A DNA stretch of 42,103 bases, taken from contig DATEAY010000002.1 in assembly GCA_035288105.1 (NCBI GenBank), forward strand, positions 1-42,103, read 5' to 3'. Each line of letters opens with the position of its first letter. The stretch's first letter is position 1. Of the stretch, positions 33,909-42,103 are shown in pieces. A program made the position numbers and the translations under genes. This DNA is from Candidatus Babeliales bacterium. Lineage in GTDB: Bacteria > Babelota > Babeliae > Babelales > Vermiphilaceae. The notes below the pieces were generated by a model. That model did no database searches, was not told where the DNA came from, and saw only the letters and a list, made by a program, of their open reading frames with translations.

Positions 33909-36263
33909 ATGCAAAAATTACGCGTTGGCGTCCTTATGGGCGGCAAATCACTTGAAAAAGAAGTATCTTTTAATTCTGGCAGAACAATTTGTGATCATTT
34001 AGATACTACACGATACAGCGTAATTCCACTCTTTCAAACTGATTCAAAAATATATGTGTTACCGTGGCATTTTCTACATCGAGGTAAAACAACTGATTTT
34101 GAACATAGACTTGCAGGACAAGCCGAATATGTTGCATGGGATGATCTTAAAAAATATATTGATTTTATCTACATCGCACAACACGGCCGCTATGCAGAAG
34201 ATGGCACCTTACAGGGTTTTCTTGAGATCTTAGACATTCCTTATGTAGGTTCAGGGGTGTTTGCAAGTGCACTACGCATGGATAAAATTGCCCAAAAAAC
34301 TTTTCTGCATAATGCAGGGATTACCACACCACGATACATTGCTGTGGAACCACATCAAATAGATAATTTTGAACAATACAAAAATAACATCCTGCAAAAA
34401 CTTATCAATGCACATATCAGCAACAACTACGTAGTAAAACCATCTAATGAAGGTTCTAGCATTGGTATTTCTATCATCAATTCTATCGACGACCTTGAAT
34501 CAGCACTTAAAAAAGCATGCTACGTTGAACGCGGTAAAAAAAAACGTGTACTCATTGAGGAAAAAATTACTGGAATGGAATTCACGTGCATTACGCTACA
34601 CAACGGCATAACCGGTGAATATATATCACTACCACCCACAGAAATTATCCCCGAGCTCGGAACAACGTTCTTTGATTACGAACAAAAATATATGCCCGGT
34701 CGCGGTGTCAAACGAACACCAGCCAGTTGCAGTTCAGAAACAACAAAACAGATTCAGCAAACCTGCATTGCTGTTATGCGTGCGCTAGAATTCACCACCA
34801 TGAGCAGAATTGATGGATTTGTAACTCATGATAATCACATAGTTATCATTGATCCTAATACACTCTCTGGCATGGCACCATCCAGCTTTATATTTAATCA
34901 AGCAGCAGAACGCAACATGAGCCCATCTCATATTATTAATCACATCATTGAAACAGAATTACAGCAGTACAACATGCTCGATGCTATTGTCACACAAGAA
35001 AAAATGGAACAAACAACCATGCATACTGAAAAAATCCGCGTCGCTGTTTTACTTGGTGGCGCATCAAATGAAAAAGAAACATCTCTCGATTCAGGTCGTA
35101 ACGTATTCTACAAACTTTCACCACACAAATATGATGCCATCGCTGTTTTTGTCGGCAGTACTTTAGAATTATACACACTTACTCAATCACAACTTGTACG
35201 TAACTCAACCAGAGAAATTATCGAACTCTTACAAGAATCTCAAAAAATAAAGTGGAATGATTTACCAACCATTGCCGATTTTATATTTAACGCATTGCAC
35301 GGAGGTGAAGGCGAAAATGGATCAGTGCAAGGCACATTAGAAATGCTCGGCATTCCTTACAATGGCTCGTCAGTTTTGACCAGTGCATTATGCATCAATA
35401 AATATAAAACAAATCAACTCCTTGCTTCGCATGGTTTTGATGTTCCACTGAATATGTACGTTACAAAGGAACAATGGAATTCATCCTTCGATACACCCCT
35501 GCAGGGCACTCAGGACGAGCGGAGAGAAAATATTCAGAATAAAGAAAGCAACAACCAAATTAGCCCTCCATCAGTTATTTCTGATGAACATAGCTTCCTT
35601 CCGCTCGCCCTGAGTGCTCGTCGAAGTTTCTTAACGAAGGAGAGTGTATCGAAGGGTAACCTCACATACCCCCTCATTGTCAAACCACACGACGATGGTT
35701 GTAGTGTTATGGTACAAAAAGTACATAATGAGACAGAATTGCATAGTGCGATTGAAAAAATAGTAGAACACAAAGATGCAGTATTAATCGAAGAATGTAT
35801 TATTGGAATGGAACTAACCGTTGGTGTGATTGGTAACGACCATCCACGTGCACTACCACCAAGCCAAGCAATTAGTGCACAAGGCATATTGTCTATCCAA
35901 GAAAAGTTTTTGCCCGGTGCTGGTGAAAATCAAACTCCTGCACTGCTTTCCCAAGAAGCACTACGTTTTGTACAAGATGTTATGGAAAAAGTGTACACAA
36001 TACTCCAATGCAAAGGATATGCACGCATTGATTGCTTTTACCAAAACGCGCAAATCAGTCCTACTGGCAAAGAACGTGTAGTAATTTTGGAAGTAAATAC
36101 ATTACCAGGCCTAACTCCGGCAACATGCCTGTTTCATCAAGTAGCAGAAATTGGATTACGACCAATGGATTTTATTGATACATTAATTATGCTTGGATTT
36201 GAAGAACATAACCCTAAGAATATCACTCATGAAAAATTGATATTATGCGAAAAACTACAATAA
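33909..36263 (+). CDS. ddl: Tandem fused D-alanine--D-alanine ligase
   Basis: Joins two D-Ala for peptidoglycan. 784 residues carrying two ATP-grasp Ddl copies. Copy 1 (about 1-365) has LMGGKSLEKEVSFNSG, HGRYAEDGTLQG, VVKPSNEGSSIG and DPNTLSGM. Copy 2 (about 374-784) has LLGGASNEKETSLDSG, HGGEGENGSVQG, IVKPHDDGCS and EVNTLPGLTP. Copy 2 keeps the usual metal ligands E-x-N. Copy 1 has D-P-N. Copy 2 has GCSVMV where GSSIGI is expected. So each copy departs from consensus. Residues 526-583 are encoded by an inserted family A repeat pair. ATG 33909 has AAGG about 10 bases upstream. TTG 33900 is less likely. Confidence 0.92.
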   Translation: MQKLRVGVLMGGKSLEKEVSFNSGRTICDHLDTTRYSVIPLFQTDSKIYVLPWHFLHRGKTTDFEHRLAGQAEYVAWDDLKKYIDFIYIAQHGRYAEDGTLQGFLEILDIPYVGSGVFASALRMDKIAQKTFLHNAGITTPRYIAVEPHQIDNFEQYKNNILQKLINAHISNNYVVKPSNEGSSIGISIINSIDDLESALKKACYVERGKKKRVLIEEKITGMEFTCITLHNGITGEYISLPPTEIIPELGTTFFDYEQKYMPGRGVKRTPASCSSETTKQIQQTCIAVMRALEFTTMSRIDGFVTHDNHIVIIDPNTLSGMAPSSFIFNQAAERNMSPSHIINHIIETELQQYNMLDAIVTQEKMEQTTMHTEKIRVAVLLGGASNEKETSLDSGRNVFYKLSPHKYDAIAVFVGSTLELYTLTQSQLVRNSTREIIELLQESQKIKWNDLPTIADFIFNALHGGEGENGSVQGTLEMLGIPYNGSSVLTSALCINKYKTNQLLASHGFDVPLNMYVTKEQWNSSFDTPLQGTQDERRENIQNKESNNQISPPSVISDEHSFLPLALSARRSFLTKESVSKGNLTYPLIVKPHDDGCSVMVQKVHNETELHSAIEKIVEHKDAVLIEECIIGMELTVGVIGNDHPRALPPSQAISAQGILSIQEKFLPGAGENQTPALLSQEALRFVQDVMEKVYTILQCKGYARIDCFYQNAQISPTGKERVVILEVNTLPGLTPATCLFHQVAEIGLRPMDFIDTLIMLGFEEHNPKNITHEKLILCEKLQ
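35485..35657. repeat. Family A inverted pair inserted in frame in ddl
   Basis: Half 1 is 35485-35522 (CCTTCGATACA, stem CCCTGCAGGG, CACTCAGGACGAGCGG). Half 2 is 35601-35657 (CCGCTCGCCCTGAGTG...GTATCGAAGGGT). It has no stop codon and is read as residues 526-583. Removing it rejoins KEQWNS to NLTYPLIVKP, which aligns with ligase copy 1. Confidence 0.92.
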
Positions 36264-36267
36264 CTAC

Positions 36268-36912
36268 CTATTTCGATAGAAGTAATAGCAAAAGAGTGTA
36301 AAATCCTAATTTTGATATACCAGAAAAATTAAAAAATGAGGCTATGCTATAATTACCATTACACCTACCTGCTTTTGTAAGCGCTAAAGAAGGCTCTTTA
36401 TACATTTTTTCTTTTAGTTCTTTTGCTACATAGCAAACAGTTAAACTATTTTTATCATTTTTATATAATTCATGAACAATACGTTGACCAGTGTTTTGGT
36501 GCTGCTCCACATCATCAATAAATGATTGTGGAACAAATGTTGGAAACGAATATTGCTTTTCTAAAATACTTATTTGCTTGTGCTCATCTAACGTCAGAAG
36601 ATCTTTCTGAATCATATAAGGAATATTATTCACCAAATCTTTTTTGAACTGTACGTAACCCGCATTATCTAAACAGTCTTCAGATACCGCAGAAACAACA
36701 GGAAAAAATGTATCCGAAGGTTTCGATCGCTTCAACATACCAAATTTTTCACATCTTTCTTTTGTGTTACTATCCACTTGCTCAGCAGAAATAGCTGTTG
36801 ATTTTTTGAATAGAATACAAACCTCAAGGCTTTGCTCCATTGCAATGACGGAAAGCGAAAAACTTACACACATTACACTGACCACTATTTTTAGTAACAA
36901 CATATTTTTCAT
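36268..36912 (-). CDS. Exported protein with hydrophobic C-terminus, unknown function
   Basis: 214 residues from ATG 36912 (AAAGGG 6 bases upstream; TTG 36915 rejected). Signal peptide about 1-24 (LLKIVVSVMCVSFSLSVIA). The mature part has about five cysteines that could form disulfides, a helical middle, and a final hydrophobic stretch FYTLLLLLLSK that could anchor it in a membrane. Stops of this gene and ddl are only 4 bases apart. No family recognised. Confidence 0.6.
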   Translation of the reverse strand: MKNMLLLKIVVSVMCVSFSLSVIAMEQSLEVCILFKKSTAISAEQVDSNTKERCEKFGMLKRSKPSDTFFPVVSAVSEDCLDNAGYVQFKKDLVNNIPYMIQKDLLTLDEHKQISILEKQYSFPTFVPQSFIDDVEQHQNTGQRIVHELYKNDKNSLTVCYVAKELKEKMYKEPSLALTKAGRCNGNYSIASFFNFSGISKLGFYTLLLLLLSK

Positions 36913-36983
36913 CAAAAACCCTTTAAATCCCTATACAAAATAACCACTTCTCATGGTAAACAAAGAAATGGTAACCATATTAT

Positions 36984-38600
36984 TTACTTATCCTCTTGCC
37001 TTCGATAATAAAATAACTTTACTATTTCAATCGTAACAAAGTAAGCAATGGTGATAGACCCTATTTTGAGTAGATCTTCAAATTGAGGCTGCACAAACAG
37101 GAATGTTTCTTGTCCAATAATGGTAAATGGTAAAACCATTACGATAAAAGCGGAAAAAATACAAAGACTAATAAGCGTTATAGATGGAAGCTTATATCGT
37201 AAAAATAATACCTCCGTTCTTAAAGAAAATATAAGAGCCAACTGGGCAAGAGCAACTGAAATAAACCAATTTGTTTGCAATGTCCCTGGATGATGTTTGA
37301 AGAGAATAAAAATCATGAAGTTAAAGGGTACACTCACTAAACCAAACAAAAGAGTCACAAAGATATCTTTTATAGAAAAATGTAAAGATTTTTGCAATTC
37401 ATCTTTGTCTACCAAGTCTGTTGAAATAGCAACCAGAGGAAAATCGCTTATCAAATCCAAAAACAATAATTGTAGCGGTAACATTGGTAAATAATTAATA
37501 AGTAAGGATGAAAAGGCAATTGCGTAAAAATTACCTAAATTAGATGAAACGGTAATTTTTACGTACTTAAGAATATTAATCAAAATTTTTCTGCATTCCT
37601 CTATACCAAGACCAAGCGTAAGCAAACTTTTTTCCAATAATATAACTGTTCCCACTTCGCGCATTTCTGGTGCTACATCACCAGACACAATACTAACTTT
37701 GGCAATAGTAAGAGTTGGTATATCATGAATCAAATTACTCATGTATGCAACAGAATATTTCCCTTGTAAATAAGCAATCATTTGATATTTCTGATCAGAT
37801 GTCAGTTCTGTAAAAACAGTGCCTCTATGAATAAGTGACATTTTTTGTTCTTCGGTACTATGTGTAAGATCAGAACCAGATACAGTAGCATCCTTATCCT
37901 TTGCTAAACCTATGCGTTCTGCAATAGCACCGACAATCTCAACACTATCTTCACTCACAATTTTAATCTGTAGTCCTAAAGAACGCATTTTTTCCAATGC
38001 AGAAACATCGCTACGTGAAAAATCTTTTTCGTCAAAAATGAATGTACTATCATCCAATGTTTTGGTTATATCAATACACAATACTTCAATACCCGCTAGC
38101 TGCTCTATTGCTGACAATCGTCTTATAATCATTTTATGATCGTGTAATGCCATTGCACCTTTTGTTAGGCAAAAAGTAATAACTGTGCTTACAGATGAAG
38201 GAATTGCACTAATTGCCAACGCCATAGAAAACAACATAAATTCTAACCATGTCGACAGTTCTCGTTCAATAAACATATTAATAAAAAATACAAGAACTAG
38301 GCTAACTAAAACAAAAAAAAGAATTACATATGTAAGATGCATCGTTCCTTTAATAAGATTGCTTGTTGTATCATGAGATATGCCATCTTTTTCTTGAGGT
38401 ATTCTCAAAAATACCATTGCCTTATAGCTTTGATACTCCTGATAAAAACCTATAATTATATTGATTATCGCAATAAGGAGTACAAGGATACCTCCAACTA
38501 CATGCCCTGCAACAAAATAGATTACTGTAACAACAAGAAGCATGCCAGTGAAAAGATTAATTAACTGATTTTTTAAAATTGGAAAAATTTTATTTTTCAT
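36984..38600 (-). CDS. Degenerate P-type ATPase paralogue lacking A and N domains
   Basis: 538 residues, related along its length to the neighbouring ATPase. It keeps the membrane helices and P-domain core, with paired stretches such as IEQLAGIEVLCIDITKTL for IGDLGSIEVFCTDKTGTL. It has lost the actuator domain (only about 30 residues between YQEY and the third helix, against about 145, and no TGES) and nearly all of the nucleotide-binding domain. DKTGT reads DITKT (177-181), GDGINDAP reads SNLIHDIP, and the helix-4 PEGL ion site reads PSSV (134-137). It can hardly pump. The intact long frame suggests a kept structural or regulatory role. Its ATG overlaps the end of the pump gene by 11 bases. 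Confidence 0.85.
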   Translation of the reverse strand: MKNKIFPILKNQLINLFTGMLLVVTVIYFVAGHVVGGILVLLIAIINIIIGFYQEYQSYKAMVFLRIPQEKDGISHDTTSNLIKGTMHLTYVILFFVLVSLVLVFFINMFIERELSTWLEFMLFSMALAISAIPSSVSTVITFCLTKGAMALHDHKMIIRRLSAIEQLAGIEVLCIDITKTLDDSTFIFDEKDFSRSDVSALEKMRSLGLQIKIVSEDSVEIVGAIAERIGLAKDKDATVSGSDLTHSTEEQKMSLIHRGTVFTELTSDQKYQMIAYLQGKYSVAYMSNLIHDIPTLTIAKVSIVSGDVAPEMREVGTVILLEKSLLTLGLGIEECRKILINILKYVKITVSSNLGNFYAIAFSSLLINYLPMLPLQLLFLDLISDFPLVAISTDLVDKDELQKSLHFSIKDIFVTLLFGLVSVPFNFMIFILFKHHPGTLQTNWFISVALAQLALIFSLRTEVLFLRYKLPSITLISLCIFSAFIVMVLPFTIIGQETFLFVQPQFEDLLKIGSITIAYFVTIEIVKLFYYRRQEDK

Positions 38601-41130
38601 TTTTTCTATTCTTACAATAATAGTACGTCAACTTAACACACTCAGCAATCACCATGTTAAATATAATCACACCAATTAACCATGGAGCATGTTCCCAACG
38701 CGGTGATGTAAACAGAAATATTTTATGCCCAATAGCAGTAAACGGTAAAATAAGTGCTGTAGAGATAACAAGAAGAGAAAGTCCTATCAATAAATTTGAT
38801 GGTCGGGGAGCTCTGAAAAACAACATCGGAGCACGGAATAAAAATATAAAAATAACTTCAGAAATAGTACTCGTTATAAACCAACTTGTTTGCAACGTTG
38901 CAGGAAAGTGTGATCTGAATACCAAAAATATCGTGATGTCTGCAATAAACATAATGGTACCAAATAATACAATTAAAATTGCCGCATCAGTCATATCATA
39001 CGTGAGCGGTTTTTGCACTTCTTCATCGCTCACATTATCAGTAGCAATGGCAATCATCGGCAAATCGGTGAGTAAATTTAAAAATAGTAATTGCATCGGC
39101 AACATTGGTGGATAGCTAACAAGTAATGATGCAACAGCAAGCGCATAAAAATGACCAAAACTTGGTGCATTAGTCATTTTTGTATATTTGAGTGTATTAA
39201 CAATAGTGCGTCTACCTTCTTCAATTCCTAAAATAACCGAACTTAAACTTTTGCGCAGCAATATTATTTCAGCAGCTTCACGCGCAACTGATGCAGCATC
39301 ATTAACAGCAAAACTTACGTGTGCAATTTTAAGCGCAGGTGCATCATTAATACCATCTCCCATGTAACCGACTGAATATTTTTGCTTTAAGTGTTTAATG
39401 ATTTCGTACTTTTGTTCGGGATTTACTCGCGCAAAAACAGATCTGTTATTCGCCAAAAATATTTTTTCTTCTTCAGTAGCTTTTTCAAAATCTGTGCCCA
39501 GTACAACATTATCAACATTTTCTTCAAGCCCCAATTGCCTTGCTATGGTAAAACAAACATTTTTACTATCACCGCTGAGTATTTTAATCTGAATGCCCAA
39601 TGATTCTGCTTTTTTTACCGTTGTCAAAGCAGTACTTTTAAGTGGATCTTGGAATGCAATAAGACCAATTGTTTCATAATCATGATCGTCTGCCGTAATG
39701 TCATACGAATCAGCAGAGTAAGAAGCACTATTTTTTGTAGCAATTGCCAAAATACGGTTTCCCTTTGATTCTTCCGTATCAATCCAATCATGAATCGTTT
39801 TCTTTTCTTGCTCATTTAAAAAAGGACATTTTTGAATCACAATTTCTGGAGACCCCTTGATAATAAGCGTGTGCACATCTTCTTTATGCACAAGCGCCAA
39901 ACATTGTCTTTTTTGTGGCGTAAATGGCGATTCTTTGAGCAATGTATGTTTTCCAATATGAGCAGTATGTTCTGGTGTTAATTTTTTTTGTAGTGCTAAA
40001 TCAAAACCTTTTGTCGTATTTTCTTTTGCTGCCATTTGCGCAGAAGAAAGAATCGCATATACCAATGTTGCATCAGGATCTGCACCATAAATATTTTCAA
40101 CACTCAATGCATTTTCTGTTAATGTTCCTGTTTTATCAGTGCAAAAAACTTCAATGCTACCAAGGTCACCAATTGCTGACAATCGCTTTACAATCACATT
40201 GTTTTTTTTCAATGATGAAGCACCTTGAGATAAACAAAATGTGATAACCATTGGCAAACCTTCTGGAATTGCCGTAATAGTAAGTGCTGCTGCAAAAAGA
40301 AAAAAATCGACAAAATTAAGTTCACCTTTATGCACAACAATATGCACCAAAGCGGTTAACAGCAAACTAAAAAAAATAAGATAAATGGTAAACCGTGCAA
40401 TCGAAACGGAACCTTTTTCAAGACTACTCTTTGAGCTTACTGTGTTAGTCAATGCTGCAAGAGTGCCAAGTGCCGTATGTGAACCAGTACCAATCACCAC
40501 ACCAACCCCTTTGCCTTGTGTTATAACAGTACCAGTAAATCCTATATTTTCTGCCTTATACATATCAGTTACCGCTTCATCCATTGCATCCGCACTTTTT
40601 ACAACAGCAACCGATTCTCCCGTCAAACTTGATTCATCAATTATTAAGTTATGAACCTCAATAAACCGACAATCAGCAGGAATAACATCACCTGCATATA
40701 AAATCATAAGGTCACCAGGAACGAGTTGATTGATATCAATATTAGATTCATTACCAGCACGCTTGACAGTCACTTGTGACATAAGACATTTTTTGAGCGC
40801 CTGCATTGCTGTATTACTGCGATATTCCTGATAAAACCCAATACCCACATTCACCGCAATAATTGCAAAAATAATAATGCACTCAGCGACTTTGCCCGTG
40901 AGTAAATACGCAAGACCAATCACAAAAAAAATACACATAAAAGGACTGAGCAACTGTCCTTTTAATATTTCAAACCATGTAACATCAACTTCTTTAATTT
41001 CATTAAGACCATATATAGCAAGACGTTTACCAACTTCCTCTTGTGTTAAACCTGAAGTTGATGCGTGCACATCAGCAAGTGCATCAGCAATTGAAATGTT
41101 GGTATAAAAAGAAAATTTTTTATTTTCCAT
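38590..41130 (-). CDS. P-type cation-transporting ATPase
   Basis: 846 residues from ATG 41130 (AAAAGGA about 9 bases upstream; ATG 41151 is less likely). N-terminal cation-ATPase domain, actuator loop TGES (170-173), helix-4 ion site AIPEGLP (287-293), phosphorylation site DKTGT (332-336), nucleotide-binding domain with KGSPE, and hinge GDGINDAP (591-598), then six C-terminal helices. It belongs to the P2/P3-like group (Ca2+ or Mg2+ type pumps). The ion cannot be told from here. All catalytic motifs are intact. The degenerate paralogue follows with an overlap. Confidence 0.93.
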   Translation of the reverse strand: MENKKFSFYTNISIADALADVHASTSGLTQEEVGKRLAIYGLNEIKEVDVTWFEILKGQLLSPFMCIFFVIGLAYLLTGKVAECIIIFAIIAVNVGIGFYQEYRSNTAMQALKKCLMSQVTVKRAGNESNIDINQLVPGDLMILYAGDVIPADCRFIEVHNLIIDESSLTGESVAVVKSADAMDEAVTDMYKAENIGFTGTVITQGKGVGVVIGTGSHTALGTLAALTNTVSSKSSLEKGSVSIARFTIYLIFFSLLLTALVHIVVHKGELNFVDFFLFAAALTITAIPEGLPMVITFCLSQGASSLKKNNVIVKRLSAIGDLGSIEVFCTDKTGTLTENALSVENIYGADPDATLVYAILSSAQMAAKENTTKGFDLALQKKLTPEHTAHIGKHTLLKESPFTPQKRQCLALVHKEDVHTLIIKGSPEIVIQKCPFLNEQEKKTIHDWIDTEESKGNRILAIATKNSASYSADSYDITADDHDYETIGLIAFQDPLKSTALTTVKKAESLGIQIKILSGDSKNVCFTIARQLGLEENVDNVVLGTDFEKATEEEKIFLANNRSVFARVNPEQKYEIIKHLKQKYSVGYMGDGINDAPALKIAHVSFAVNDAASVAREAAEIILLRKSLSSVILGIEEGRRTIVNTLKYTKMTNAPSFGHFYALAVASLLVSYPPMLPMQLLFLNLLTDLPMIAIATDNVSDEEVQKPLTYDMTDAAILIVLFGTIMFIADITIFLVFRSHFPATLQTSWFITSTISEVIFIFLFRAPMLFFRAPRPSNLLIGLSLLVISTALILPFTAIGHKIFLFTSPRWEHAPWLIGVIIFNMVIAECVKLTYYYCKNRKNEK

Positions 41131-41173
41131 TTTGGTTCCTTTTTGTACCATTCTATGCGATCTATTTCTGCTG

Positions 41174-41539
41174 ATGCAAGTGTTTAGATGTACGCTATTT
41201 TATTTGAAGAATTCACATAAAAAACTATTTGATGTAGACTGTACAAGAGTTTGGTTTACACTATTACCAGTAGAAACTGCCTATAAAACATATCTTAAGT
41301 TCTACGAAAAAAGTAAAAGAAAAAAAATCGAATATATAGAGAATGAACTAAGAGCTCAAGAACAAGCATTACATATTTTTCTACGATTTTATTCAAAAAA
41401 AATACACAATAATACAATTGCTGTTTCATCGCCATTCGCTTCAGAATTGAATATCGAAACGGCATTAGCACATATATATGAAAAAGAATTGAACTATTAT
41501 CAATTCTCTACTGAATATAAGAGCTTATCCGAAAATTAA
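41174..41539 (+). CDS. Hypothetical protein truncated by the IS5-type element
   Basis: A frame of about 121 residues (or from 41132) that is Lys/Tyr-rich and helical (YEKSKRKKIEYIENELRAQEQALHIFLRFYSKK). It ends SLSEN, and its last six codons and stop are in the IS end at 41521, so the original gene continued past the insertion. No Shine-Dalgarno is evident and the 5' part crosses the start region of the divergent ATPase gene, so the true start is uncertain. It may be a remnant. Confidence 0.35.
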   Translation: MQVFRCTLFYLKNSHKKLFDVDCTRVWFTLLPVETAYKTYLKFYEKSKRKKIEYIENELRAQEQALHIFLRFYSKKIHNNTIAVSSPFASELNIETALAHIYEKELNYYQFSTEYKSLSEN

Positions 41540-42103
41540 TTAAAGAAGAAAGCCCTTTTTAAAAAGGCTATAATAGCCTTTGGAAACAAACAAAAAAAAA
41601 GGGCTGTTATGAAGTTTATATCAGATAAGCTGTGGTGTGAATTAAAAAGTGTATTTTCGACAAAAAAAACAAAAGTTGGACGACCTGAATTTGACAATCG
41701 AGTTGCATTGGAAGGGATTATTTACATATTATACGCGGGTTGCCAGTGGAAGGCGTTACCAGAAAAATATGGTTGTAGTTCGACAGTTCATGGAAAATTC
41801 ATGAGATGGTGCAAAATGAAAATATTCAAAAAGATGATGATTAAAGCTCGTGAATATTATCGCAAACGTAACTCACAGAATAATTGGTATGCACTTGATA
41901 CTGTTATAAAGAAGGCTCCTTTTGCAAAATTTGCTGGTAAGAACCCTACTGATCGAGCAAAAAATGGAATTAAGGAAGCAATTCTTGTTGATAGAAAAGG
42001 TGCACCTCTTTTTGTACATGTTGCTGCAGCAAATGTTCATGACTCCAAATTGCTTGACCCCATAGTCCAACAACTTAATAAGTCAAAAAAAATCCGTATT
42101 ATC
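41521..42103 (+). mobile_element. IS5-family insertion sequence, left part
   Basis: Starts with GAGCTTATCCGAAAATT at 41521, the same ends as the 282-bp element at 10299. It contains a TATAAT (41569-41574) inside an imperfect palindrome (AAAAAGGCTATAATAGCCTTT) and then a transposase gene. It runs out of the window before the right end. Confidence 0.85.
41609..42103 (+). CDS. IS5-family DDE transposase, N-terminal part
   Basis: 165 codons, open at the window end. GGG is about 5 bases before ATG 41609. The N-terminal helix-turn-helix part contains KVGRPEFDNRVALEGIIYIL and GCQWKALPEKYG. The catalytic domain starts at WYALDTVIKKAP, whose Asp is the first of the DDE set. GKNPTDRAKNGIKEAILVD and PLFVHVAAANVHDSKLLDP are the usual IS5 pattern. 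Second Asp and Glu would lie outside the window. No frameshift in the visible part. Confidence 0.9.
   Translation, partial: MKFISDKLWCELKSVFSTKKTKVGRPEFDNRVALEGIIYILYAGCQWKALPEKYGCSSTVHGKFMRWCKMKIFKKMMIKAREYYRKRNSQNNWYALDTVIKKAPFAKFAGKNPTDRAKNGIKEAILVDRKGAPLFVHVAAANVHDSKLLDPIVQQLNKSKKIRII

Overview
The window looks like part of an AT-rich chromosome from a diderm, host-associated bacterium using the standard code (TGA is a stop). The mix suggests a Candidatus Dependentiae (TM6)-like organism. It has a sparse set of metabolic genes, many short proteins with signal peptides and no recognisable relatives, and eukaryote-style secreted domains (WD40, collagen-galactosyltransferase-like, macrodomain). 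It also has a pseudopilin cluster, Fic and HEPN/MNT genes, and very many small palindromic repeats. The placement is inference: there is no rRNA gene here and no search was run. No tRNA, rRNA or CRISPR array was recognised.

Layout. 1-410: the end of an IS30-type element that has cut off a conserved hypothetical gene. 778-6590: DoxX-like membrane protein, leuS, small exported proteins and a HerA-like ATPase. 6793-9332 (minus strand): a HEPN/MNT toxin-antitoxin pair, then atpD and a short atpC. 9468-11350: an exported macrodomain protein, a miniature IS-like element and a lipoprotein. 11758-19413: pgi, membrane and exported proteins (one with a kinase-like motif set), a FAD oxidoreductase and an exported WD40 protein. 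27198-19490 (minus strand): a tight type II secretion pseudopilin operon gspF-G-H-I-J-K, then an MCE/MlaD lipid-transport protein and an exported protein. 27304-32737: two proteins of unknown function, fic, priA and orn. 32977-36263: an exported collagen-galactosyltransferase-like enzyme and a tandem-fused D-Ala-D-Ala ligase. 36268-41130 (minus strand): an exported protein and two overlapping P-type ATPase genes, the second catalytically degenerate. 41521-end: an IS5-type element.

The most unusual feature is a layered system of small repeats. Family A half-units of about 40-55 bp have fixed ends (CCTTCGATAC and CTCAGGRCGAGCGG). Between them sits a hairpin whose sequence changes from copy to copy while staying self-complementary. 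The half-units occur as inverted pairs. Family A' copies (ends GCGCTCAT and CCTTCAAC) are related. Family B elements are about 60-70 bp palindromes centred on GGGGWCCCC (GGGTACCC in one copy) with TTAnCCCC-like ends. B elements sit inside A elements, one B sits inside another B, and one A'+B composite sits inside a miniature element whose ends match the IS at 41521. An A pair is inserted in frame in the ligase gene. B copies touch the translation starts of gspJ and mlaD and lie in the leader of the glycosyltransferase gene.

How the genes work together: LeuRS, Pgi, F1-ATPase, PriA, Orn and Ddl are housekeeping. The pseudopilins could help export the many signal-peptide proteins, several of which are plausible host-directed effectors.
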